Assembly (NCBI GenBank): GCA_964016985.1
Contig: OZ024825.1
Span: 5,450,056 to 5,514,055, forward strand
Origin: Anodontia alba
Lineage: Eukaryota > Mollusca > Bivalvia > Lucinida > Lucinidae
DNA length: 64,000 nucleotides
Direction of reading: 5' to 3'
Position numbers and translations under genes: made by a program
Shown: in pieces, positions 30,168 through 40,599 of the stretch
Numbering within the stretch: the first letter of the stretch is position 1
Layout of the letters: each line of letters starts with the position of its first letter
The notes under the pieces: model-generated
The model's input: the letters and a program-made list of their open reading frames with translations, nothing else
What the model was told of the DNA's origin: nothing
The model's database searches: none

Positions 30168-30384
30168 CAGTAAATGTCCTAAAATTTCGAACACCAAAGT
30201 TTCTGACAAAATGACATATGCAAACAGTGCAGACCCAGATCAGACTGCTCCCGAAGGAGCAGTCTGATCAGGGTCTACACTGTTTGCCATTCCACTAAAT
30301 ATTCTAAGAACCAACTGCATAAAAATAAAAAATTAGGTCAATATAGTATAGAATTTAGTGTTCGAATTTTTAGGACATTTACTG
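30168..30384 (+). mobile_element. MITE-E, complete, nested in P
   Basis: CAGTAAATGTCCTAAAATTT to inverse at the right, TA at 30166-30167 and 30385-30386. Core-1 hairpin perfect around 'gctcccgaaggagc'. Confidence 0.9.
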
Positions 30385-30466
30385 TAACCCTCAATGGCTC
30401 AAACTGCCCATGTCTCGAATCATTTTCCATGGTTCCAAAGATGTTTGAGCCATTGAGGTTTTACTG

Positions 30467-31067
30467 TATTAGATAATAATGATGTTTTTTTTTCTTTTTT
30501 TTCTTTATGGTAAATACCAGAACACTCTTCTTGTAGGTAATTTAACAAGCAACACATACAGAAAACAACCTTATGATATATGAAATTAGTATAGACTCAG
30601 ATCTGCCTGCACACCTGCACATCTGACCAGTCTTCTCTGGTCACCAGCACAATATAAGGACCTTTAACCCAATTTGCTTCCAATTACATCTTCCTCATAT
30701 GCTACGGTCTTGCAACATCACAAAGATTTTTGTCACCAACCTCTGGGACCTGGGCCAAATGGTCAAAAGCTGAAAAAGTATGCAGATTTGTGATGGTGTG
30801 CCATTGACTTGCTCTGTTTCCTGTTACAAATTGTCATTGTAACCACAACTAATTACTTATTCATTATATTTAAAAACAGAGATCAAATTTCATAATGGAA
30901 GTATTAAATTTAATTCAATTGATGCAGGGTCAGATAAAAACCGAAATGTTACAGGAAGGTTATATGTCAACTATACAAAAGATGTGGGCCAACTTATTTA
31001 CAATATTCATAACATTATTCATTGAAATTTGATGCATTAATTTTCAACTTCATGTCAGACTTCTTTA
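30467..31067. other. Mostly unassigned
   Basis: A T-rich run at 30487-30508 and an M-like scrap at about 30595-30655 ('actcagatctgcctgcacac'). Otherwise nothing recognised. Confidence 0.5.
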
Positions 31068-31285
31068 TTAACCATAAATCTGCTGGATATAAATAGCAAC
31101 AGATGACATTTTAAAACAAATTTCTTAGGCAAAGTTTTAATTTTTTTTTCTCATTTTCCCCCATAAAATAGGTCATGACATCTCATGCATATTGGAGACA
31201 ATTTGCATGAAATGTCATACCCTATTTTCTGGGAAAATGTAAAAGTCAATAATTTTTCATCTGCTGATTTTGCCCAAGCTATTAA
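31068..31285. mobile_element. MITE-C, complete
   Basis: TTAA at both ends; core 3 'aaaataggtcatgacatctc' / 'gaaatgtcataccctatttt', 'ttcatctgctgattttgccc'. Confidence 0.78.
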
Positions 31286-31440
31286 CCTTTTCATCCCCAA
31301 GTTTCTGAAATGGACTCTTCCATCAAAAAACAGAACAGCAAACAGTGTAGAGCGAAATGAGATGCTCATAACAAGCCATCTGATCTGTAACTACACTGTT
31401 TGCAAAACTATCTGGTTTGGAGATGTGGAGTAACAGACAA
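31286..31440. repeat. Core-1-like hairpin with unassigned termini
   Basis: 'gcaaacagtgtagagcgaaa' / 'gtaactacactgtttgc' around 'tgctcataacaagcca'. Left border is the TTAA of the C element. Confidence 0.5.
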
Positions 31441-31499
31441 AGTTAGTATTGAGATTTGACCTGTTGACCTCTGCCCTGGGCCCTAGGAATGGGGACAAA

Positions 31500-31720
31500 A
31501 AATAATTGTGGTGTTGTATAACCCATGCACATGACAAAGGTATGCAGCAAATTTTGTTGAAATCACTTCCCGTCATGGTAAGAGTGCACAAGAGCAGTAT
31601 TATCTTTCCATCTGGCTGTCACGCTATTAGCAACATGAGCACCAAGGGTGGGGATTTTGCGATGGCATGCCATCAACTGCACAATCCAGGTTTTGATTTT
31701 GTAAATTACATCACAACCAA
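31500..31720. repeat. Dispersed repeat R, fragment
   Basis: 'tggtaagagtgcacaagagc', 'catctggctgtcacgctatt', 'ggggattttgcgatggcatg' match the segment at 790-915. Confidence 0.55.
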
Positions 31721-31729
31721 TTTAAAAGA

Positions 31730-31918
31730 CCATTATGGGGATCGAATGCAAAATTTGTGTTAGCTAAACAACCACCATGTAGCCAAACAAAAACAAATGT
31801 ATTTTTTTTTATATTTTCTATACACTTTTGTTTTAGATACCATTTTTAGGGGTCCACCTTTAAACGTCTTATACCAAAACCTTCTTATAGTGAACTGACT
31901 TATACAGAGGTTCAAGTG
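31730..31918. mobile_element. MITE-S, left-truncated
   Basis: 'tgtgttagctaaacaaccac', 'ctatacacttttgttttag' and 'gtccacctttaaac...cttatacagaggttcaag' follow the S layout. Confidence 0.6.
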
Positions 31919-32067
31919 CATTAATATTTGCTTGCCTTGACTTCATAATATATGACCTTGTGAATATATAGAGAGATTTATTCTGTCTTTGTAGCTTCAA
32001 ATAGGTTATGTCTGGAAAACAGTGATTCACCAGTGCCTGTCCATACTCATTTGCCCTTGTTGTCAAT

Positions 32068-32267
32068 TTAACCCCAGTCATGCTGAACCTGGATATGCCA
32101 TGCCTTTGAAAACAGTGCAGATACAGATTGGTTGGCTTCTGAAATGGATCTGCACGGTTTGACATTCAATATGTGATTTATATCAAAACCCTGGATCAAG
32201 TAATCTGACCAACTTACAATTAGAAGTGGGGGTTGCATCTTAATTCATTCAGCATGACAAGGGTTGA
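32068..32267 (-). mobile_element. MITE-A, near-complete, diverged
   Basis: TTAACCCCAGTCATGCTGAA ... TTCAGCATGACAAGGG then TTGA. Inner hairpin partly deleted. Confidence 0.82.
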
Positions 32268-32483
32268 CAGAATCACTGGATTTTGTAGAATATATCAGGA
32301 AGACAAGTCCTCTGAGCTGGCATTTCATTGTTTGCATATGGTTATAAAGGTCCATCTTATCATATGATTTTGTATCTATCCATAGCCACATTTCAAATCT
32401 CCTGTTTAAAAGCTTTGTTGTGATCAAAGAAAGATAACTGCTAATGAAAATTTGCCTTCTTACATATAAACTTTCCACAATTA

Positions 32484-32874
32484 CGCCACAACCACAACCG
32501 CTTTATAACAATATTGCTGGGATCCAAAGCAAAAACTGTTTTAGCTAAAGAAACAGGGTGTATCCAAACACAAATGTATACATTATATAGAACTAGAAAT
32601 GTGTCCAAAGGACATGGATGCACCCGCCTGAAAAACTTAAATGCAAATTGCTAATGTCAGACGTGGATGCAGAGACAGACAGACGAACAGGGGTAACTAT
32701 CTGCCCTTTTCACCATTTTGCGAATGGCAGGGGGCAATAAAATGACTATAAATGGTTGTTTTTTTTTATAATCTATACATTTTTGTTTTGATACAAGATT
32801 CATGGATCTGTCTTTAAACTGTGTTATATCCAAAACCCTGTTTTAATGAACAATGTTAAAGAGTTTCCTCTGTA
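32484..32874. mobile_element. MITE-S split by element T
   Basis: Left 'accacaaccgctttataaca..ttgctgggatcc', right 'ctatacatttttgttttgat...gtgttatatccaaaaccctg..aagagtttcctctgta'. Insertion lies at the centre of S. Confidence 0.7.
32592..32742. mobile_element. Element T, short copy, in centre of S
   Basis: 'actagaaatgtgtccaaagg' start, 'tgccctt..ccattttgcgaatggcagg..gcaataa' end; a longer relative lies at 60046-60541. Confidence 0.6.
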
Positions 32875-32959
32875 TAACCAGAAAAATCAAGAAGCCAAAA
32901 TTCTACCTGTGTTAAAATCCAAGATAATCTAATATTGCTCTTGTCAATATTCTGACACT

Positions 32960-33160
32960 TTAAAAGCATGTTATGGGCAAATTCAGCAGATGACAAATTG
33001 ATGATATTTTTCCCAGAAAATAAGATTTGACATTTCATGCAAATTGTCTCCTGAGGAGACAATTTGCATGAAATGTCAAATCTTATTTTTATGAGGAAAA
33101 TAAGACAAAACATTTCAAAATGTCATCTGCTGAATTTTTACCCAGAATGCTAAGCATTAA
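32960..33160. mobile_element. MITE-C, complete
   Basis: Core 3 is a perfect inverted pair of about 36 bp per arm around 'tcctgagga' (aaaataagatttgacatttc...). TTAA at 32960-32963 and 33157-33160. Confidence 0.85.
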
Positions 33161-33464
33161 ATACACTTGCTCCAAATATACAGAAGGAAAAGTATAAAAC
33201 CACGTACAATATTAACTAAATTTGACTGTAACTGCCCAACCTTACTTGTTAACCACAGCCACACCTGTCCGTATTATTTATGTTCCATCCATTTATCAGA
33301 TTCTGAATAATTGTAGTCCTTACAAAACGAAAACATAGTATCAAATAAAGAAATCACTCACATTATCAAAACACCTGAGAAATATTTATTGACAAAATAA
33401 AATTCTCAAATGTTAAAAAAGTCTACTTTATCACACAGGTAACCGATGACAACCAAAAGCATCA

Positions 33465-33663
33465 TCCATAAGCTCCAGATAAGAGGATTATCCTAATAAA
33501 TATTTTTCTTATTTCTCCATGAAAACAAATGTTGTAGGTACTCATTAGAAGTGCCTCAATGAGGCACTTCTAATGAGTACCCACAACAAATGTTTTCATG
33601 TAAAAATAAGAAAAATATCAAAATAAATTTTGGTTGAAAAACCATCTTATTTGGAGTTATGAA
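33465..33663. mobile_element. MITE-J, complete
   Basis: 'gctccagataagaggat' left and 'catcttatttggagttatg' right are inverted. Core 2 is nearly perfect: 'gtactcattagaagtgcctc' / 'gaggcacttctaatgagtac', continuing into 'atttctccatgaaaacaaat'. Confidence 0.85.
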
Positions 33664-33895
33664 TATCTACATCCAAGAACGCTGGTCAGTGTTTACCATG
33701 TTTTGCTAGTACAATATCTGAGCCTTGTATGAGATGGAAAGTGAACCATACCAGACTAGAGGGATATAAAGGCTGTCTTTATTGTTGAAAGGACATTTTT
33801 TCCTACTTTATTTTCTAAATATTTTGTATAGAAACATGTAGGCCAAATCAAGGGAAAATGTACCTTTGGGAAATATGCAAACTTTGAATATCGTA

Positions 33896-34128
33896 GGATC
33901 AGATAAGAGGCATATCCAAATGAATATTTTTCTTATTTCTCCATGAAAACATATGTTGTGGGTACTCATTAGAAGCGCCTTTGCAAGGCGCTTCTAATGA
34001 GTACTCACAACATATGTTTTCATGGCCAAATAAGAAAAATCTAAATACTTTTGGGGATGAAAAATATGAAAAAAAAAATATACTTTTGGGTTGAAATAAA
34101 ATCAAACCTCTTATCTAGAGTTATGGAA
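33896..34128. mobile_element. MITE-J, complete
   Basis: 'ggatcagataagaggcatat' to 'aacctcttatctagagttat'; core 2 around 'gcgcctttgcaaggcgc'. Right flank longer because of an AT-rich insertion near 34050-34095. Confidence 0.83.
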
Positions 34129-34134
34129 TACCCA

Positions 34135-34275
34135 GAATCAGCCTGCACATCTGCACAGTCTCATTAGTGCTCTCCACTGATACAGTCGAAAGCATCCTAT
34201 GATTCTGTAAGTTGAGAGTGAAGACCCTGCTCAGATTGTGTGGATGTGATGGCTGATCGGAGTCTTTGCTGTTTA
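34135..34275. mobile_element. MITE-M fragment
   Basis: 'aatcagcctgcacatctgca' / 'tgtgatggctgatcggagtc' arms around 'gattctgtaagttgagagtg'. Confidence 0.5.
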
Positions 34276-34479
34276 TGTATGCACTAATGTACCTTTTGTC
34301 AGGACCCAACTCAAATTATAAGGAACATTGCAAGACCATCCATATACACTTGTCTGTAACAACACAACTAGATCAGCTTATATCTTCTTCAGCTAAATAC
34401 AATCTGATAAGCAGTAAAGATGATGACCAGATTGCATTGATGTGCAGCTAAATAGTTTTACCTTTAATATTTGTATATG

Positions 34480-34810
34480 GGATAATCATAGATCCAGAAA
34501 CATAACTCCAGATATGGCACTTTTTTTTAACCAAAATAAAAACATGAAAGTATAATACTCCACCATTATCATGTTGCTGGCAGGTAACTCAGTCAAAAAT
34601 TGATGAAATCTGCCCATTGGCAATCCCAAACCAGATCTCCACATTATCAATGCACATAACAAGTTTGGTAAAAATCTGCCCATATTTACTTAAGTTACTG
34701 TCCAGAAACAAAATATGGATGGACTGACAACAGACAGATGGACAGGCAGATGGACAGATGGGTAGACATGACCAGCCTGATATCATGATACCCCCCACTA
34801 TCAGGTGGTG
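34480..34810. repeat. Dispersed repeat ending in GGAC/ACAGATGG runs
   Basis: 'acaagtttggtaaaaatctg..cccatatttacttaagtta' then 'acagatggacaggcagatgg' and 'gataccccccactatcaggt'. This is the usual layout of dispersed molluscan-type repeats with a 'gacggac' region near one end. Confidence 0.55.
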
Positions 34811-34827
34811 TGGTATAAAAATGTTGA

Positions 34828-34974
34828 TGTTTTGTTTATTTCTTGATATTGTGGGTATACACTCATTAGAAGTGCCTCGCCGAGCAATTCTAATGAGTAA
34901 CCACAACATATGCTTTCCTTAAGAAAAATTGAAGAACAAAAATTATGGATACCCCTCTTATCTGGAGCTATGAC
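34828..34974. mobile_element. MITE-J, partial
   Basis: Core 2 'cattagaagtgcctcg' / 'gcaattctaatgagta'; right end 'cccctcttatctggagctat' intact, left end decayed. Confidence 0.7.
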
Positions 34975-34989
34975 TGATAATTGGGAGTA

Positions 34990-35155
34990 TTCAGAAGGTA
35001 ATGTTTGTTACTTCTCCACTAAAACATACCTTGTGGTACTCAGTGGAATTGTCTCACCTCCAGTGAGTAGCAACAAGATAGGTTTTGATGGAGAAATAAC
35101 AAAAATATCCACAATTATTGACTCAGCTATCACTTTATTTGAAGCTATAGATAAT
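34990..35155. mobile_element. MITE-J, diverged
   Basis: 'cttctccactaaaacatacc..ttgtggtactcagtgg' / 'gataggttttgatggagaaa'; core decayed; end 'tttatttgaagctatag'. Confidence 0.55.
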
Positions 35156-35553
35156 GTTGTTTTTCCCAAAGTAAGCATCATAGTCTTTGAACTCCTGTCC
35201 TACCTGTCTTCATTCTCAATAAATTCACTTTTATTGATACAAATAGTAATAGAGTACAGATCTTATGTCGTAAATAACATCAAATGATGTCTTCATGCAA
35301 AATAGGGCAACAATCAAAGGAAAAATGGCAAAATTAATACATTTATGGTTACACTTTTCATTTAAAGAGAGCAAGGTTCAAAATCTGCAATTCATCACAC
35401 CTTAAACTTTTTTCTTTTTTAAAGTTTACAAACTAACTTGAATTCTAAAAGGAAATCAACATAAAACTATATTAACACAGGTAGATATCATAAAAATACC
35501 AGTAGCCTGTTGTAATAAATCAAATAAAACCAATAAAAGTTGACCTTTACAGC
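35156..35553. other. No recognised feature
   Basis: AT-rich, no repeat family identified. Confidence 0.45.
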
Positions 35554-35767
35554 TTAACCCTTGTCCTGCTGAATGAATTAAGATGCCACTCCCACTTTTA
35601 ATTTTCAGCCAATCTGATTACTTGATCTGGAGTAATGCTACAAATTCACATACTTAATGGCAAACAGTGTAGATCCAGATCAGTTGGCTTCTTCAGAAGC
35701 CAACTGATCTGGATCTACACTGTTTGCAAAGGCAGGGTATATCCGGGTTCAGCAGGACAAGGGTTAA
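35554..35767 (+). mobile_element. MITE-A, complete
   Basis: 214 bp, both termini consensus, TTAA both ends, inner hairpin perfect. One of the cleanest copies. Confidence 0.94.
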
Positions 35768-35873
35768 GATTAATGTAAGCATGTCTGATTTTTCCTATAT
35801 TTGTTTCATTCTTGTTAAATGTCAAAAATGATTTCACCATACCCCTTACTTTAGCCTCACTTACTATCACTAT

Positions 35874-36002
35874 TAAGGTAATCTTTATAATTTTGTTTAT
35901 TTGCATTAGCAATCTCTTGGAAAAATCAGCAGAAGACAAACTGATGCTACTTTTATTTTTCTAGAAAAATAGGCTTTGACATTTCTTGCAAACTGTCCCC
36001 TA
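35874..36002. mobile_element. MITE-C, left half
   Basis: 'atcagcagaagacaaactga..tttttctagaaaaataggct..ttgacatttcttgcaaactg'; stops at the palindrome apex. Confidence 0.6.
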
Positions 36003-36017
36003 ATATGCCCTTGTTAT

Positions 36018-36280
36018 TTAAGGGGACTGGACACACATTCAGGGAAGATAACACTGTCGAAATGGGTTTTGCCTCCCTTCTGACAAAGGAGTCTACTCTA
36101 AAAGGAAATACTTTTTCTGCCCATTGCTCTGCTCTCCACCCCAACCCCAAAACAATTTCTTATCTTTTAGACCATTTCTAGAAGGACTTTGGTGTGCAGG
36201 AAGTCAACAGAAAGTCACAAAAGTTATCTCCCTTGCACAAAATAGCATAAAATCTGTAGAAATGTATCAAGTCCCCTTAA
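36018..36280. mobile_element. MITE-W, copy 1, complete
   Basis: TTAA both ends; short inverted termini GGGGACTGGACA / GGGGACTTGATA. Internal inverted pair 'ctactctaaaaggaaata' / 'tatcttttagacc' is weak. No core 1-3. Confidence 0.75.
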
Positions 36281-36450
36281 ATGATTTGTCACATCAAATG
36301 AAAAAACACTGTTTCTAATTACCTATCAGTCAGAAAAGGGGGCTGTTCCACCAGTTATGGATCAAAATGCAGTGCTGGTCTGAAATTTGAAAATTTGAAA
36401 AAAGAAAAACTTACTTTAGTAGACAACATCTTTTTGTCGCCCTCTCACTA

Positions 36451-36503
36451 TCTGTCTGTCTGCTTCTCCATCTCTTTCAGTCTCTCTGTCTCTCTCTTTC
36501 AGG
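36451..36503. repeat. (TCTG/TCTC)n simple repeat
   Basis: Mixed tctgtctg and tctctctg units. Confidence 0.85.
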
Positions 36504-36592
36504 AAGTCCGTCTTTGACAAATGTCTAACAAAGTACTATTTCCACGGTAGATCATTTCTACATTTATAATTTCATTGTAAAGCATACATTCT

Positions 36593-36680
36593 GTGTTTAC
36601 CCCAAATAATTGGACACCTTAACTCCTTTCCATCCTTGTCCTAAACAATTTTGAGAAATAATGACCTCGAAAACTATATT
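36593..36680 (+). mobile_element. MITE-F, left fragment
   Basis: 'gtttaccccaaataattgga..caccttaactcctttccatc' without a right half. Confidence 0.55.
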
Positions 36681-37091
36681 TCATAATCAAGACAAGTGCT
36701 ATTTTGTTATACAAAGTCTAGCACTACGGCTGAAACCCAAAGTTCTCTCATTTCATTATTTGCTATTCTATGACTTGACACTGACTGGTCAGCTTATAAA
36801 GGGTGATCAGTCATTCCTGGAGTATCTTTCGCTAAGAATAACACACACAGTCCCTCACCAGAGAAAGCATGTTGGTGAGAGGGCCTTAACCTAGAATAAC
36901 CAATAAACACATTCTACAATATCACAAGATGAAGCCTGCTATTATGTGACTATACTATTTTTCTACAATGATAATGTACATCATCAAGTCTAGTGAGTGA
37001 CATCATTGGTGTCGCGGCGGAATCACCGATGTCATGATTAATCTATCACTGATGTCGATATGACTCCTCCATGACCGACTTATCAGCTATA
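36681..37091. other. No recognised repeat
   Basis: Contains 'gtgtcgcggcggaatcaccg' with several CpG near 37010-37035 and small inverted 'gatgtc/gacatc' motifs. No coding signal. Confidence 0.45.
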
Positions 37092-37182
37092 CTTTTTTGT
37101 TTGGATATAACATGGTTGTTTCACTAACACTGTTTTTACTTTGGACCCCAACAATACTGTTATAAAGAGGTTGTGGTGTATA
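37092..37182 (-). mobile_element. MITE-S, one end
   Basis: 'ttttgtttggatataacatg..gttgtttcactaacactg' and 'actgttataaagaggttgtg..gtgTA', the S terminus, without the partner half. Confidence 0.65.
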
Positions 37183-37194
37183 ATAGTATTATGT

Positions 37195-37440
37195 GAACAA
37201 CAAAGGTTCAGGTCTCGCGAGAACCTATGCTGTTTGCTCATGTGAGTGGTAGACCAAAGGGAAAAGTCAGCGAAAGAACTAGATGTGTGGCTGCTAAGGG
37301 CCCGGGCACAGACAGATTGATTCGATGGTATGTCCGAAGAGCTTTCTCATGATGTGGCTGTTGGACTGATTGTTGGAAGTGCTCTATCCAGGTGACCTAT
37401 TCTAATTACTTGCCGTTTTGGTTTACGCTGTATCTTTTTT
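37195..37440 (+). other. GC-richer unexplained island
   Basis: Contains the perfect palindrome TCTCGCGAGA (37213-37222) and an open stretch 37197-37352 with an ATG at 37227 giving 41 residues (MLFAHVSGRPKGKVSERT...). The peptide is basic and matches nothing I know. It has more CpG than its surroundings and no MITE signature. It could be a promoter-proximal piece of a host gene or an unknown repeat. Confidence 0.35.
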
Positions 37441-37443
37441 GGT

Positions 37444-37658
37444 TTAACCTTTACCACTCTCTGGGCATTTTCAGCAGACGACAAACTGATAATACTTTTT
37501 CTTATTTTACCCAGAAAACAGGATTTGACATTTCATGCAAATTGTCTCCTAAGGAGACAATTTGCATGAAATGTCAAATCCTGTTTTCTGGGAAAAAATA
37601 AGAAAAATATTTCAAAATGTCGTCTGCTGAAAATTTTACCCAGAGTGCTAAGCGTTAA
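37444..37658. mobile_element. MITE-C, complete, near-perfect palindrome
   Basis: 215 bp, TTAA both ends. Arms 'agaaaacaggatttgacatt..tcatgcaaattgtctcc' and complement match without mismatch around 'taaggag'; then 'gcagacgacaaa' / 'tgtcgtctgctg' also pair. Confidence 0.92.
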
Positions 37659-37674
37659 ATGTGTCTTTATGTAT

Positions 37675-37812
37675 TTATTTCATTAAAATACTTGGTGGAA
37701 ATGCAAACAGTGTAGATCCTGATCAGATGGCTACTTTAAGAGCAGATCAGAGGTATGCACAGTTGCATATACCATTTTATTACACAAATTGAAAAAATTA
37801 GGACTTTTACTT
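37675..37812 (-). mobile_element. MITE-E, partial
   Basis: 'tggtggaaatgcaaacagtg..tagatcctgatcagatg' and 'aaaattaggacttttact'; arms diverged. Confidence 0.5.
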
Positions 37813-37844
37813 TATCTTCTCCTAAACTGCTGACTGACACATTT

Positions 37845-38040
37845 GAGCCTATATGCCTGTTGCAAAGATTCAGCAACTGTGTAGTATGATCAGAATCTTC
37901 ACTGGGTGCATTTTGGATAGCCTATTAAGGATGTAAAGTTTCTTCACATCTTTAATTGGTTAACAAAGCTTGTGATCAGATTGCATGGATGTGCAGGGTG
38001 ATTTGTCTTCATTCAGCACGTCAGAAGGTACATGTATTAT
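37845..38040. mobile_element. MITE-M, variant 2, partial
   Basis: 'tcttcactgggtgcattttg..gatagcct' and 'gatcagattgcatggatgtg..cagggtgattt'. Confidence 0.5.
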
Positions 38041-38159
38041 ATTCCCACTAGTTACCGCACTCTGCACTTAGGTTTTTCAAAAATACTGGGAAAACTTAAA
38101 TATGTACCTACCCATACTAAGGTACACTTGAGAAAAAAAAGGATCAAATGATGCTTTTG

Positions 38160-38295
38160 CATTGTTTGTTTTTTTTCTGATTTCTTTATAAAAGCATTAT
38201 GTTGTGGGTACTCATTTGAACTACATCAACAAGTCGATGCAATTCAAATGGGTACCCACAACATTATGCCTTTACAAAGAAGTAGACAAAAGGTA
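38160..38295. mobile_element. J-like hairpin
   Basis: 'cattatgttgtgggtactca..tttgaact' / 'caattcaaatgggtacccac..aacattatg' pair over about 30 bp. Confidence 0.7.
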
Positions 38296-38303
38296 CATTG
38301 GCT

Positions 38304-38517
38304 TTAACCCTTGTCCTGCTGAATAAATTAAGAAGCCACACCAATTTCTAATTTTCAGCCAATCAGATTACTTGATCAAGTTTGTTGATATAGATTCACA
38401 TACTTAATGGCAAACAGTGCAGATCCAGATCAGTTGGCTTCTTCAGAAGCCAACTGATCTGGATCTACACTGTTTGCAAAGGCATGGTATATCCGGGTTC
38501 AGCAGGACAAGGGTTAA
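38304..38517 (+). mobile_element. MITE-A, complete
   Basis: 214 bp, consensus termini, TTAA both ends. Confidence 0.93.
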
Positions 38518-38715
38518 CTTGAAGACAATGGAATTGCTTGGCTGTGCACTTGTATGGGTATAAGTGGTAATATGGTATGTTTTTTCATGCTGTGTCTTAT
38601 ATGGCAAGTACAGACAGTTGTAACACCCCCATCTTGCTTCTCTTTCCACAAACATTAAAAACTGCTCTTAAAGCCATGTCTGTTCACATTCATTTGATTA
38701 TGTTATTAGAAAATC

Positions 38716-38897
38716 TGCCGTATTTACCGTAAGTATCAGGAGACCTTATCTACTTACCATACTTGTCCTATAATTTAAAATAGTTCATTCTACTTCCTCT
38801 TGATGTCTAAAATATTGCTGTATGTCTGGCAAAAAGCATAGACCCTATCAGATGCTTCATTCTGTAGCTACACTGTTTGCAAATGCATATCTGTCCC
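38716..38897 (+). mobile_element. MITE-F, right end lost
   Basis: 'ccgtatttaccgtaagtatc', 'cttaccatacttgtcctata', core-1 remnant 'gcatagaccctatcagatgc' / 'agctacactgtttgc'. Confidence 0.65.
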
Positions 38898-39102
38898 AAT
38901 TAAAGCTATTATGGAAACATATACTGATGAAGTAATTGATAAAAAGCAACCTAACTATTTTTGTTATCTTTTTCAAATATTTTTTTTAAAACTGGGATAC
39001 TTTAAACTGGTACCTGATTCTAGATTCCTGTCAGTTTCAAGTTCTGATTGGTTCCAAATAGTGGGGTACTCTTCAAGTGTCTCAAAAGCCAGTGTGTGAG
39101 AC

Positions 39103-39328
39103 CAATATTTGTCATTAGTTAACGATTCGTTAAAATTTACATCGAGTGATACGCAAATATGCTGAAATGTTTTGCTGAAAAAATGTGAGTAGCTTTTGCA
39201 GTGCAAAAGCTACTCACATTTTTTCAGCAAAAAATATCAGAATATTGTATATTGAATCTGCTAAAACAGTTAACGAAATGACCCTTAACGAGCTCGTTAA
39301 GCTAACGACGCTTTGAACAACTGGGCCC
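39103..39328. mobile_element. MITE-L, left terminus decayed
   Basis: Core is a perfect palindrome 'tgctgaaaaaatgtgagtag' / complement around 'cttttgcagtgcaaaag'; right terminus CTTTGAACAACTGGGCCC intact. Confidence 0.82.
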
Positions 39329-39427
39329 AGGGTTTTCTCTAAAGCACTGATGGTTTTAGATTAATGCTCAGAAAGTCTGCCTTAAAAGTACATCTAGATC
39401 TGACAACCTTGAAAGTAACATTAACTC

Positions 39428-39641
39428 TTAACCCTTGTCCTGCTGAACCCAGATATACCCTGCCTTTGCAAACAGTGTAGATCCAGATCAGTTGGCTTCT
39501 GAAGAAGCTAACTGATCTGGATCTGCACTGTTTGCCATTAAGTATGTGAATTTACAGCAAAAATCGGGATCAAGTAATCTGATTGGCTGAAAATTAGAAG
39601 TGGGCATGTCATCTTTATTTATTCAGCAGGACAAGGGTTAA
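39428..39641 (-). mobile_element. MITE-A, complete
   Basis: 214 bp, consensus termini, shares its right TTAA (39638-39641) with the next element. Confidence 0.92.
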
Positions 39642-39901
39642 TCCTATGCATGCTCTTGGCAAATTCAGCTGATGACAAACTTATGTATTATTTTTTTTTT
39701 TTCAGAAAAGACAGGTTTTACATTTCATGCAAATTGTCTCTTAATTTAGGAAATGACAAAAAAGTGATTTTTCTATTTTAGACAACGTGGCTTGATATTT
39801 CATGTGAATTTTCAGAAATGGATTATTGTCCTGTTCTATTTTCCAGGAAAAATTAGAAAACGTGTTTTAAAAGTCATTTGCAGATATTCAAATTCTGTTA
39901 A
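39638..39901. mobile_element. MITE-C, diverged/expanded
   Basis: 'tcttggcaaattcagctgat..gacaaact', 'gaaaagacaggttttacatt..tcatgcaaattgtctc', a ~60-bp unrelated segment, then 'ttatttccaggaaaaatt'-like right arm and TTAA. Confidence 0.55.
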
Positions 39902-39950
39902 AAATCAGATCATTCAGATTAAAACAAATGTCCAGCTTTTCAACTAACAA

Positions 39951-40190
39951 CCCATTAATGCCTGGAAACTGCCATGGATTCTTCCATCATGTGAGTCAGA
40001 AGGGTTCATTATCTTTTTGAATATGTTTAAAGGGGAATAATATAAAAACTGCTATAATCATGTAATTAGTTGAGTTGGTGTAAACTAATAATGCCAAGGC
40101 AAACAATGAAGACCATGATCAGATATTACATTTTGCAGCATCTGATTTATTGGGTCTATACCCATTTTGGGATGCTAGGCATTAATGGGT
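39951..40190. mobile_element. Hairpin element X
   Basis: Ends ACCCATTAATGCCTGG / ACCCATTAATGCCTAG are inverted. Contains a core-1-like pair 'gcaaacaatgaagaccatga' / 'tctgatttattgggtct'. Confidence 0.6.
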
Positions 40191-40594
40191 CAATATTTGC
40201 TTATCATTTTGAGATCCCTGTGTCTACAGAAAATCTTTTCACAGAAATCTATGTATGCCAAAAAATACTTTTGATCAGGACATGCTTTCTTGGAAATATC
40301 ATAGCTGGCCTTGAAAAATTGACACATCTCACTTAAATGTCACAAATGATCTGAATACATACTATACCCATGTTGGGAAAATATGATTTGCTAATTAATC
40401 AGGATGATTGGTTCTGACTACCAATAAATTCCTCACAGATTAAAATCTTACAGGCAGTAGTCTGGCGGGCAGTAATCTCACTTCTGTTTGAACTCATCAC
40501 CTCCAGGAGGATTGGAACATGGTATCAAAAATTGATTTCCACTCAGAACCATGTTTGGAGCCAGATATTGCTAATAAATGAGGCTCTTAGAGCT
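40191..40594. other. No recognised feature
   Basis: No repeat family or protein signal seen. Confidence 0.45.
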
Positions 40595-40599
40595 TAGCA

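Larger units (their letters stand above)
29888..30466. mobile_element. Element P, pogo-like, with nested MITEs
   Basis: Ends CAGTCGAACTTCAATAGCTC and CAGTAAAACCTCAATGGCTC are inverted repeats with TA on both sides (29886-29887, 30467-30468). A second internal pair 'tcgaa' / 'ggttc' extends the match. Contains a J-like hairpin and a complete E element. Confidence 0.75.

Noticed and set aside
34910..35287. 125-residue open frame
   Set aside because: It crosses two J-type MITE relics and has no recognisable domain or coding-like composition.
36451..36503. Polypyrimidine tract suggesting a splice acceptor
   Set aside because: It is a TCTG/TCTC simple repeat and no exon-like sequence follows.
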